Source: Flavobacterium endoglycinae (GTDB lineage Bacteria > Bacteroidota > Bacteroidia > Flavobacteriales > Flavobacteriaceae). Taken from it: a stretch of 64,000 bases of DNA. Position numbers and translations under genes: made by a program. Where the stretch lies: NCBI RefSeq assembly GCF_017352115.1, contig NZ_CP071448.1, positions 3,371,001 through 3,435,000 on the forward strand, read 5' to 3'. Below the pieces are notes generated by a model, which saw only the letters and a program-made list of their open reading frames with translations, was not told the origin of the DNA and did not search any database. Below are positions 8,282 through 15,550 of the stretch, piece after piece. Each line of letters starts with the position of its first letter. The stretch's first letter is position 1.

Positions 8282-8896
8282 TTACTTTCGGCATTTTGAC
8301 ATTTCTTTCGCAACAGCAATAGACTGAGGGTTTTCTGTTTTTTCCAATTCCGAAATAATATTTTTATAATTATGATCGTCACGGTTTTGAGAAAGCTTTT
8401 TGGTAGCCTGAATTTCTTCGATTTTAATTTCAAAACCAAAGATTCCTCTTGCTTCACGCATGGTTTTGGCAGATAAATCTTCGACCCTTACTGGATTCGC
8501 AGAATTGGCTTCGTATTTGTCAACCAATTTTTTTAATTGTTCTACAGAAGTCTCATAATCAACAATTTTAATTCTGCCATAAACATGTACGGCTATATAA
8601 TTCCAGGTTGGTACATTTTCGTGATCGTACCATGATGAAGAAATATAACTGTGAGGTCCAGTAAAGACAGCTAAAACCTGATCGTTTTCTTTGAAACCTT
8701 CCGCTTGCGGATTTAGTTTTGAAATGTGTCCCTGTAGCATTTCTTTTCCGTCAGCATTTACTTCAAGTTCTATTGGGATGTGGGTTGCACAAAGTTTTCC
8801 GTTCGTTTGGTTAATCAGGATGCCAAAGCTGTTTTGTTTTAAAAAAGCTTTGATTTCTTCCTGATTTTCATTTTTGTATAAGTCAGGTGTATACAT
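8282..8896 (-). CDS. PaiB-like FMN-binding protein
   Basis: The product matches the PaiB family (FMN-binding split barrel; 'FMN-binding negative transcriptional regulator'). Start 8896 gives MYTPDLYKNENQEEI, the usual family N-terminus. An ATG 12 codons upstream (8932) would add an unsupported leader. The body contains 'LKQNSFGILI', 'ATHIPIELEV', 'GHISKLNPQAEGF', 'VLAVFTGPHSYISSSWYDH' and 'VPTWNYIAVHVYGRI', all hallmarks of the family. Length is about 204 aa. In Bacillus PaiB affects sporulation and protease genes, but most homologs are uncharacterised and may be flavin oxidoreductases. It appears monocistronic. Confidence 0.85.
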   Translation of the reverse strand: MYTPDLYKNENQEEIKAFLKQNSFGILINQTNGKLCATHIPIELEVNADGKEMLQGHISKLNPQAEGFKENDQVLAVFTGPHSYISSSWYDHENVPTWNYIAVHVYGRIKIVDYETSVEQLKKLVDKYEANSANPVRVEDLSAKTMREARGIFGFEIKIEEIQATKKLSQNRDDHNYKNIISELEKTENPQSIAVAKEMSKCRK

Positions 8897-9028
8897 TTTA
8901 TTTTGTTTTATTTCCAAATGAAGAATTCTCATGGGAATTCTAAAACGAAGATAAAGATTTGAGAAATAACTTATAGATACGTTCTGTAACTTTTTGAGAC
9001 TTTGGTGTTGTTAATTAGTAATGAAAGT

Positions 9029-9529
9029 TCAGTGAAGCTTTTTTGAATTTAAATAAATCTGAATTACACTTAAGTATATAATTGTCACGCCAATAAAAGA
9101 AAAAATAATTCCTTCAATCAAACATTGTGTTCCAAAATCATTGGATAAAAACGTTCTCACTGGGCGAAAAAAATGTGATACAACTTCTTTTCTGAAAAAT
9201 TTAAGTCTCAATAAAACGTATAATACTATCGCAACTATAATAGTATTTAGAGATGATAATTTACTTTTCCAATTTATAAAAGCCAGCATGCAAATACCAA
9301 TTAAGGAACCTAAAAATATCCATACATACACATTTGGCCAAAAGTTAAAAATGCCTTCTTTTGTTGGCAGAAGTTTGTTCCAATATTCAGAATTTCTATA
9401 TTGAGAATGTGTTTTCGCCCAGATAATTTTTTCAGAAACCGTATAAAATTTAAGTTGCAAAACACCATTAATAAGGAAAATCATTCCAAGTATTTGGAGT
9501 AATATAACTTTGATATTTAATTCTTTCAT
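9029..9529 (-). CDS. Hypothetical four-helix membrane protein
   Basis: I do not recognise this 166-aa protein. It has four hydrophobic segments at about 7-25 (VILLQILGMIFLINGVLQL), 68-88 (VYVWIFLGSLIGICMLAFI), 95-107 and 138-157 (IEGIIFSFIGVTIIYLSVIQ). The connecting loops are charged, with 'RLKFFRKEVVSHFFRPVRTF' between helices 3 and 4. It sits alone between murB and the PaiB-like gene, in the same direction as both. No function is proposed. Confidence 0.6.
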   Translation of the reverse strand: MKELNIKVILLQILGMIFLINGVLQLKFYTVSEKIIWAKTHSQYRNSEYWNKLLPTKEGIFNFWPNVYVWIFLGSLIGICMLAFINWKSKLSSLNTIIVAIVLYVLLRLKFFRKEVVSHFFRPVRTFLSNDFGTQCLIEGIIFSFIGVTIIYLSVIQIYLNSKKLH

Positions 9530-9564
9530 TAAAGGTTTGGTTGATAAGCTAGTAAAATCAGTGC

Positions 9565-10578
9565 TTAAATTACATTCACTTCAGCTTCAATTTGAATGCC
9601 AAAAGTTTCAAAGACTGTTTTTTGAACCTCTTTTGAAACGGCTAAAATTTCCTGACCTGTTGCGTTTCCATAATTTACCAGAACCAGAGCTTGATTTTTG
9701 TGAACTCCGGCATCGCCAAAACGTTTTCCTTTAAAACCAGCTTGTTCAATAAGCCAGCCTGCAGGGACTTTTACTTCAGTTTCTGAAACTTCATAATATT
9801 TCATTTCAGGAAACTTCTGATGGATCTTTTCGAAATCAGATTTCAATACAATTGGGTTTTTGAAGAAACTACCGCTGTTTCCTAATTCTTTCGGATCTGG
9901 CAGTTTGCTTTGTCTAATTGCAATTACGGCATTACTCACATCTTTTAAGGTTGGTTCGGTAATGTTGTTTTTTGCCAGTTCGGCCAAAATGTCTCCGTAT
10001 GAAGTATTGATTTTATGATTGCGTTTCGTTAATTTAAAAATAACCGAAGTGATAATATATTGGTCTTTCACTTCGTTTTTAAAAATACTTTCACGATAAC
10101 CAAAATTACACTCATTGTTCGTGAACGTTTTTATTTCCTGAGTGGCAATGTTTATAGCTTCGCAGGAAACAAAAGTATCTTTGATTTCGGCTCCGTAAGC
10201 GCCAATATTCTGAACAGGAGTTGTACCGACGTTTCCAGGAATTAGAGACATGTTTTCTAAACCTCCAAAATTATGGTCGATTGTCCAAAGCACAAAATCA
10301 TGCCATACTTCGCCGGCCTGACTTTCAACCCAGACAAAATCATCGTCTTCTTTACTTATTTTTTTACCTTTTAAATCAATATGAATAACCAAAGCATCTA
10401 TGTCTTTCGTTAAAAGCATATTACTTCCGCCTCCTAAAATGAATTTTTTCTCGTTTTTATTTTCCTGTAAAACCGTTTTCAATTCATCAATAGAATGAAC
10501 GGCAACGAATTGTTTAGCGCTGGCTTCAATGCCAAAAGTATTGTATTTTTTTAAAGAGAAATTGGATTGGATTTCCAT
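9565..10578 (-). CDS. murB: UDP-N-acetylenolpyruvoylglucosamine reductase
   Basis: MurB reduces UDP-GlcNAc-enolpyruvate to UDP-MurNAc with NADPH and FAD, the second step of peptidoglycan precursor synthesis. The 337-aa length matches type I (E. coli-like) enzymes. FAD-domain motifs are 'FILGGGSNMLLTKD' (about 46-59), 'GLENMSLIPGNVGTTPVQNI' (about 107-126, phosphate binding) and 'FGYRESIFK'. The catalytic Ser is in 'GNSGSFFKNP', and 'PAGWLIEQAGFKGKR' is near the C-terminal substrate site. A -7-like element (TACTTTTG on the minus strand, 10604-10611) precedes it. It has no cell-wall gene neighbours here. Confidence 0.96.
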   Translation of the reverse strand: MEIQSNFSLKKYNTFGIEASAKQFVAVHSIDELKTVLQENKNEKKFILGGGSNMLLTKDIDALVIHIDLKGKKISKEDDDFVWVESQAGEVWHDFVLWTIDHNFGGLENMSLIPGNVGTTPVQNIGAYGAEIKDTFVSCEAINIATQEIKTFTNNECNFGYRESIFKNEVKDQYIITSVIFKLTKRNHKINTSYGDILAELAKNNITEPTLKDVSNAVIAIRQSKLPDPKELGNSGSFFKNPIVLKSDFEKIHQKFPEMKYYEVSETEVKVPAGWLIEQAGFKGKRFGDAGVHKNQALVLVNYGNATGQEILAVSKEVQKTVFETFGIQIEAEVNVI

Positions 10579-10629
10579 AAATAAAAGGCTTTTTAATCTG
10601 TGTCAAAAGTATGAATTATAACTTTTGGT

Positions 10630-10702
10630 TTAACCGCAAAAAAACAAAGTTTGTAAAGCTATGCTTTCATAGCGTAAACCCTTGCGAACTTTGCGGTTAA
10701 AT
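10630..10702. repeat. Extragenic palindrome (TTAACCGCAAA type)
   Basis: The outer arms are TTAACCGCAAA (10630-10640) and TTTGCGGTTAA (10690-10700). An inner hairpin GCTATG/CATAGC with a four-base loop lies at 10658-10673. The right arm contains the TAA stop codon (10697-10699) of the neighbouring glycosyltransferase gene, so the repeat may have supplied that gene's end. Confidence 0.7.
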
Positions 10703-11755
10703 CATCCTAGAATTTAGCAACTCATGATACTTCTCTGAAATAACCTTCATATTAATATCATAATTCGCATTCTCTTCCACAAATTTTCTGTTTCGGATAA
10801 TAGCTTGATTTCGCAATTCCGAATTTTCAAAAGACCAGATTAATTCTTTTGCCAGCATTTCAATATTGTCGATTTCAATTAATTGTCCGTTTTCGCGATG
10901 GGTAATCCAGCTTTGATTTCCGGGAATGTCGGAAACTATAGGATAGCAGTTGGAAGCCATCGCTTCAAATAAAGAAGCAGAAACACCTTCTGTAATCGGC
11001 ATGCTGATGTAAATATTGGACTGCTGTAATAATTTTGGAAGCTCTGTATTTGGAATTCTTGCCGTAAAAATGACTTTATTTTCAATTTGAAGTGCTGCAG
11101 CTAAATCTTTTAAAAATTGAAGCCTGGTTCCATCGCCTACAATCGTCAGGGAAAAATCTATCCCTTTTTGATTCAAGATTCCGAAAGCTTTTAAAATAGA
11201 ATCGTGTCTGTATTCGGGCTGAAGTGAACGTGTTACAATCGCTTCAATTTTATTTGAATTATTGGTTGAAGGTGTAAAAAGCGATAAATCAATTCCCTTT
11301 GGAAGAACCAAAACTTTATTCATATCAACACCGATTTCTCGCATTGAAATTGTCATAACGGGACCCCAAGCATGAATTAAATGTGCTTTTTTGAAGGCAT
11401 ATTTCTGAATGATTTTTTTAAAAGGATATAAAACGGAACCTTCTGGCCATAAATCCGTTCGGCCTTGTTGCGCGATGGCAATGGTTTTTGATCCAGATAA
11501 AGCTGCTAGGAAACCATAACTTGTGGTTCTTTCGGCAATTACCATGTCTGGTTTTTCTTTTTTAATTATTTTCCGGATGGAAATAGGAGAGAAGAAATAC
11601 TCTAAAATGCGTTTGAATCTGCTGAATTTGGTTTTGTTAGAAGTTTGAAGTTCCCAAGTGATGATTTCAAAATCACCAAATTCTTTCAGGCCTTTCATCC
11701 AAGTTATGGCATCGGCGCGGTACGATTCTCCAAGAAAAAGTATTTTCCTTTTCAT
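10697..11755 (-). CDS. Family 4-type glycosyltransferase (GT-B fold)
   Basis: This 352-aa protein is a cytoplasmic GT-B retaining glycosyltransferase. The C-terminal nucleotide-sugar domain contains 'VLVLPKGIDLSLFTP', 'AIVTRSLQPEYRHDSILKAF', 'SLTIVGDGTRLQFLKDLA', 'VIFTARIPNTELPKLLQQS' and the E-x7-E motif 'EGVSASLFEAMASNCYPIVS'. The N-terminal acceptor domain starts 'MKRKILFLGESYRADAITWM'. It is not in a visible polysaccharide cluster, so its acceptor is unknown. Its stop codon lies inside an extragenic palindrome, which may have trimmed or extended the C-terminus ('ELLNSRMI'). Confidence 0.88.
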   Translation of the reverse strand: MKRKILFLGESYRADAITWMKGLKEFGDFEIITWELQTSNKTKFSRFKRILEYFFSPISIRKIIKKEKPDMVIAERTTSYGFLAALSGSKTIAIAQQGRTDLWPEGSVLYPFKKIIQKYAFKKAHLIHAWGPVMTISMREIGVDMNKVLVLPKGIDLSLFTPSTNNSNKIEAIVTRSLQPEYRHDSILKAFGILNQKGIDFSLTIVGDGTRLQFLKDLAAALQIENKVIFTARIPNTELPKLLQQSNIYISMPITEGVSASLFEAMASNCYPIVSDIPGNQSWITHRENGQLIEIDNIEMLAKELIWSFENSELRNQAIIRNRKFVEENANYDINMKVISEKYHELLNSRMI

Positions 11756-11764
11756 TATAAAAGT

Positions 11765-11824
11765 TTTTTCGCCGCGAATTCACGAAATAATTTTCAATAA
11801 TTTGTGAATTCGCGGCGATTTTTT
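11765..11824. terminator. Bidirectional palindrome with T-tracts (CGCCGCGAATTCAC type)
   Basis: A perfect 15-bp stem TCGCCGCGAATTCAC (11769-11783) pairs with GTGAATTCGCGGCGA (11804-11818). It is flanked by T and A tracts on both sides, so it can act as a terminator for the DUF2461 gene. Its sequence resembles the GCCACGAATTCACGAATT repeats at 28.5 kb, suggesting a dispersed element family. Confidence 0.65.
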
Positions 11825-11828
11825 ATCT

Positions 11829-12506
11829 CTAAAATTCGTCAGTATCCAAAGCTCGGTTGATGAATTCGTTTAAAGGTTTTAACGCAATCAGTTTCTCGCT
11901 TGTTTTTTTAACGAAATCTTTTTTAGTGACTTCAGAAATATCGTAGACTTGAGTTGCAGTGAAACTTTTCAACTTTAAAAATTCAATAGCTGGATGGTCT
12001 TTCTCATAACCACGAGGCATGCTTTTTAATGAATTGTTTTCGTTTATATCTAAACTTCCAAACTCTTTTTTGAAGTTTTTATCGTTTAAAATTTCTTGTA
12101 AATCATCATAAAAGAACGCAATTTCTTTTCGGACTTTTTTTAAGTCTTCTGCTTCTGGCGAGTAAAATCCGCCGGCAATAAAACTCGCACCTTTTTCAAT
12201 GTGAACATAATATCCAGAACGATTGGCACCTTTTGCTCCTGCCGACATCCAAACGCCTAAATGTGATTTATAAGGCGATTTGTCTTTAGAAAACCGAATA
12301 TCGCGATTGATTCTAAAAGTACAGTTTTTAACTTCTAAAAAATCTAGTGAAGGATCCAGCGGTTTCATTACATCCAGAAAATCACTTACCAATTGATGAT
12401 AATCTTTTTTGAAAACCTCGTATCGTTTTTTATTTTCCTGAAACCATTCACGGTTATTGTTTTTCTTTAAATCGTCTAAAAATTGCAATGATTCTTTCGC
12501 TAACAT
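11829..12506 (-). CDS. DUF2461 domain-containing protein (TIGR02453-like)
   Basis: This 225-aa soluble protein matches the widespread DUF2461 family. Diagnostic stretches are 'LQFLDDLKKNNNREWFQENK' at the N-terminus, 'TFRINRDIRFSKDKSPYKSH' (about 63-82), 'GYYVHIEKGASFIAGGFYSP', and 'LKSMPRGYEKDHPAIEFLKL'. The function of the family is not established. It lies downstream of recF on the same strand with a spacer of about 120 bp, and is probably transcribed alone or by read-through. Confidence 0.88.
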   Translation of the reverse strand: MLAKESLQFLDDLKKNNNREWFQENKKRYEVFKKDYHQLVSDFLDVMKPLDPSLDFLEVKNCTFRINRDIRFSKDKSPYKSHLGVWMSAGAKGANRSGYYVHIEKGASFIAGGFYSPEAEDLKKVRKEIAFFYDDLQEILNDKNFKKEFGSLDINENNSLKSMPRGYEKDHPAIEFLKLKSFTATQVYDISEVTKKDFVKKTSEKLIALKPLNEFINRALDTDEF

Positions 12507-12626
12507 ATTCGTTTAAATATTTATTGCAGTTGTTTTTAAGTTTATTTAAGCTAATGTAAGAATTTCTATTTTGGGATTGGTTACGAAAACTGATACAAAT
12601 TGTATCAAATTTTAAAACATGAAAAA

Positions 12627-13706
12627 CTACAAATTAAAAATTTTATAACTCTGATGGGTTGATTTTACAATCGCTTCAGTGCGTTCTGGATGAGTGTCGG
12701 ATATAAAAAGCTGGCCAAAAGTTTCGGTATTTACCATCTCGATAATTTTAGACACGCGTGTTTCGTCGAGTTTATCGAAAATATCATCAAAAAGCAGAAT
12801 AGGTTTTACACCGCTTTGTTTTTTTAAAAACTCAAATTGAGCCAGTTTCAAAGCAATTAAAAAAGATTTCTGCTGTCCCTGAGAACCAAATTTCTTTATA
12901 GGATGCGAATCTATTTCAAAAGACAAATCATCTTTATGAATGCCTGAACTTGTGTATTGTAGCGCTCTGTCTTTATTGATGTTTTCTTGAAGAAGCGATA
13001 ATAGATCTTTTTCAAATAAATGACTTTCGTAAACCAATTGCACACTTTCTTCAGATCCGGTTATGGCTTGATGATGTGTATTGAATATAGGTATGAATTG
13101 TTCCAGAAAATCTTTTCGTTTTTCGAAAATCGATTTTCCGTATTCATTCAACTGCTCATTATATATAGATAAGGTGTCGTTGTCGAAAGTATGATTGAGT
13201 GCAAAATATTTTAAAAGAGCATTTCGCTGTACAATTACTTTTTGATATTGAATAAGCTGATGCAGATAAACAGGATCTAATTGTGAAATAACGCTGTCCA
13301 TAAACTTACGGCGTGTTTCGCTTCCTTCCACAATTAAATCACGATCGGCAGGAGAAATAATCACAAGCGGAATAAAACCAATATGATCTGAGAATTTATC
13401 GTAAGCTTTTCCGTTTCTTTTTAAAACCTTTTTCTGTCCTTTTTTTAAACTGCATACAATTTGCTCTGTTCTGTCATTTTTGTCCAGTTCTGCATCAATT
13501 ACAAAAAACTCTTCCCCGTGTTTGATGTTTTGCACAGCAAGCGGATTAAAATAGCTTTTTCCGTATGCCAAATGATAAATGGCATCCAATACATTGGTTT
13601 TTCCAATACCATTTTTACCTACAAAACAGTTGATCTTGACGTCAAAATCAAAGCTGGCTTCGGAGAAATTCTTATAATTAAATAAAGAGATTTTGTTTAA
13701 ATGCAT
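12627..13706 (-). CDS. recF: DNA replication and repair protein RecF
   Basis: RecF is an ABC-type ATPase that loads RecA at gaps with RecO and RecR. The 359-aa product has the N-terminal '[20 protein letters not shown]', Walker A '[20 protein letters not shown]' (about 29-48), signature '[20 protein letters not shown]' (about 274-293), and Walker B '[16 protein letters not shown]'. '[11 protein letters not shown]' closes the nucleotide site. Length is normal. It is not beside dnaA/dnaN/gyrB as in many bacteria, which is common in Bacteroidota. It is divergent from the TPR gene at 13948. Confidence 0.96.
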   Translation of the reverse strand: MHLNKISLFNYKNFSEASFDFDVKINCFVGKNGIGKTNVLDAIYHLAYGKSYFNPLAVQNIKHGEEFFVIDAELDKNDRTEQIVCSLKKGQKKVLKRNGKAYDKFSDHIGFIPLVIISPADRDLIVEGSETRRKFMDSVISQLDPVYLHQLIQYQKVIVQRNALLKYFALNHTFDNDTLSIYNEQLNEYGKSIFEKRKDFLEQFIPIFNTHHQAITGSEESVQLVYESHLFEKDLLSLLQENINKDRALQYTSSGIHKDDLSFEIDSHPIKKFGSQGQQKSFLIALKLAQFEFLKKQSGVKPILLFDDIFDKLDETRVSKIIEMVNTETFGQLFISDTHPERTEAIVKSTHQSYKIFNL

Positions 13707-13917
13707 TTTTTAAGAGACTCTAAAAAGAAATTTACTGCGTTGAACAGTAAAATTTGAGAATGTAAAATTATCTAATTTTATCGATATAAAGGGCTTTTCA
13801 AGCGTTTCAAGTTGATTTATTTTAGTGCTGATGCGAAAGCAGTTACGAATGCTGAAAATATTTTTTTTAAAATAGTGATAATTTTGATTTTTTTTACCTC
13901 AGTTTCAAGAAAAATTT

Positions 13918-13925
13918 TATTTTTG
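13918..13925 (+). promoter_or_regulatory. -7 element upstream of the TPR membrane protein
   Basis: TATTTTTG fits TAnnTTTG and lies 22 bp before the ATG at 13948. No TTG with usual spacing was found. Confidence 0.4.
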
Positions 13926-13947
13926 CCGTTCACTAAATTAATTTTAA

Positions 13948-14727
13948 ATGGCTACTTACAATAAAAGAGGATATAAAGCACCAAAAGAGAAGGAAGTTAA
14001 AGAGGTAACTGAAGAACAACAGGTAGTAATTGATGAAAAAGACAGCACAACAGCTGGTGTTTTTTCTAAATTAGACGAAACTGCTTCAAGAACTGAGGAT
14101 TGGGTTGCTAAAAATCAAAAAATCATTATTGGTTTAGTTGCTGGTATTGCAGTTGCTACTATTGGATATTTAGCTTACCAAAAATTCATCGAAAATCCTA
14201 AACAAGATGAGGCTGCAAACGAAATGTTTGTTGCTCAGCAAAACTTTCAAAAAGCGGTTGACGGTGTAGCAAGTGATTCATTATACAAATTAGCGTTAAA
14301 TGGTTCTGAAGGTAAATTCGGATTTGTGAAAATTGCTGATGAGTATTCTGGAACAGATGCAGGGAATTTAGCAAACTACTATGCTGGTATAGCATATTTA
14401 AATACAGGTAAATTTGATGATGCTATTAAATATTTAAGCGAATTCAAATCTGAAGATATGATCTTAGGCGCTTTAGCAAAAGGAGCAATTGGAGATGCTT
14501 ATTCTCAAAAGAATAATCCAAAAGAAGCTTTAAATTACTACGTAAAAGCAGCTGAATCTAACAAAAACGATTTTACAACGCCTCGTTTCTTATTAAAAGC
14601 AGCTAAAACAGCTCTTGCTTTAGGTCAGAAAGAAGATGCTTTAAAATATCTGAACGATATTAAAGATAACTTTGATGCAACGCCAGAGGCAGCTTCTATC
14701 GACGTATTGATTGGATTAGCGCAATAA
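13948..14727 (+). CDS. Tetratricopeptide-repeat membrane protein (YfgM-like)
   Basis: This 259-aa protein has a charged cytoplasmic N-terminus ('PKEKEVKEVTEEQQVV'), one membrane helix at about 57-77 (IIIGLVAGIAVATIGYLAYQ), and a C-terminal TPR region. The repeats include 'LANYYAGIAYLNTGKFDDAI', 'GAIGDAYSQKNNPKEALNYY' and 'LLKAAKTALALGQKEDALKY'. The architecture resembles YfgM, a periplasmic chaperone partner of the SecYEG translocon. That function is inferred only from topology. It precedes ribH on the same strand with an 84-bp spacer that contains an AT-rich inverted repeat. Confidence 0.8.
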   Translation: MATYNKRGYKAPKEKEVKEVTEEQQVVIDEKDSTTAGVFSKLDETASRTEDWVAKNQKIIIGLVAGIAVATIGYLAYQKFIENPKQDEAANEMFVAQQNFQKAVDGVASDSLYKLALNGSEGKFGFVKIADEYSGTDAGNLANYYAGIAYLNTGKFDDAIKYLSEFKSEDMILGALAKGAIGDAYSQKNNPKEALNYYVKAAESNKNDFTTPRFLLKAAKTALALGQKEDALKYLNDIKDNFDATPEAASIDVLIGLAQ

Positions 14728-14740
14728 TTATTATTGCAGA

Positions 14741-14802
14741 GTTAAGATTTTAGATTTTAGATTCGTAATTTAGCAATCTTAAATTTATAATCTAATATCT
14801 AA
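14741..14802. repeat. Word-permuted inverted repeat (TTAGATTTTAGATT type)
   Basis: Left words GTTAAGATTTTAGATTTTAG are answered on the right by AATCTTAAATT and TAATCTAATATCTAAA, complementary but re-ordered. It occupies the spacer between the TPR gene and ribH. No FMN riboswitch is seen here. Confidence 0.5.
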
Positions 14803-14811
14803 AGTATACAG

Positions 14812-15384
14812 ATGGCTACTGAAAATAAAAATTTATCAGAATACGATAAAACAACAATCCCAAATGCGAAAGACTTTCGATTTGGGATTGTTGTTTCTGA
14901 GTGGAATGACACTATAACTGAAGGACTTTACAATGGAGCTTTTGAAGCTTTAACGGACTGCGATGTTCCTGCACAACAAATTATCCGCTGGAATGTTCCA
15001 GGAAGTTTTGAGTTGATTTACGGAGCAAAAAAAATGCTTCAAACCCAAAATGTAGATGCTGTTATTGTAATTGGATGTGTAATTCAAGGGCAGACAAAAC
15101 ACTTTGATTTCGTATGCGAAGGTGTTACACAAGGAATTAAAGATTTAAATGTTCAGACGGATATTCCGGTTATTTTCTGTGTTTTAACAGATAATAATAT
15201 CCAGCAGTCAATTGATAGAAGTGGTGGTGTTCATGGAAACAAAGGAACAGAAGCTGCAATCGCTGCAATCAAAATGGCTTATATTCGCCAGCAGGCTTCA
15301 ATTGCACACACTTTTAATCAACCATTATTATCTTCTGGCGCACTACAAATCGAAGATTCTCCAAGAAAAATAGAAAACGAATAA
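14812..15384 (+). CDS. ribH: 6,7-dimethyl-8-ribityllumazine synthase
   Basis: RibH condenses the 5-amino-ribitylaminouracil intermediate with dihydroxybutanone phosphate to make lumazine, the penultimate step of riboflavin synthesis. The core motifs are 'FGIVVSEWNDTITEGLYNGA', 'VPGSFELIYGAKKM', 'VIVIGCVIQGQTKHFDFVCE' and 'NKGTEAAIAAIKMA'. The catalytic His is in 'GQTKHFDF'. At 190 aa it is about 30 residues longer than typical, with a short N-terminal extension and a C-terminal tail after 'IAAIKMAYIRQ'. No other rib gene is adjacent. Confidence 0.95.
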   Translation: MATENKNLSEYDKTTIPNAKDFRFGIVVSEWNDTITEGLYNGAFEALTDCDVPAQQIIRWNVPGSFELIYGAKKMLQTQNVDAVIVIGCVIQGQTKHFDFVCEGVTQGIKDLNVQTDIPVIFCVLTDNNIQQSIDRSGGVHGNKGTEAAIAAIKMAYIRQQASIAHTFNQPLLSSGALQIEDSPRKIENE

Positions 15385-15405
15385 AACACATTTGTTTTAA
15401 AAATA

Positions 15406-15445
15406 TTAAAACCTATACTGTGTAAGAATGGTATAGGTTTTTTTG
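15406..15445 (+). terminator. Terminator after ribH
   Basis: The stem AAACCTATAC/GTATAGGTTT with a 12-base loop is followed by a long T-run, about 22 bp after the ribH stop. Confidence 0.8.
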
Positions 15446-15463
15446 TTTTTTTTATGATGGCTG

Positions 15464-15498
15464 TTGTTCTAAAAGCAAACCAAAATTCATTAAATTTG
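15464..15498 (+). promoter_or_regulatory. Promoter of the mutL-rhomboid operon
   Basis: TAAATTTG (15491-15498) matches TAnnTTTG, with a TTG at 15464-15466 and 24-bp spacing. It lies about 52 bp before the mutL ATG, after the ribH terminator. Confidence 0.5.
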
Positions 15499-15550
15499 TA
15501 ATTCTTGGTTTGTAAAAACTTAACCTAAACTTTAAAATTATTTTTGCTTA

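Noticed and set aside
14728..14811. FMN riboswitch before ribH
   Set aside because: The spacer is short and made of an AT-rich permuted repeat. None of the conserved RFN-element blocks are present.
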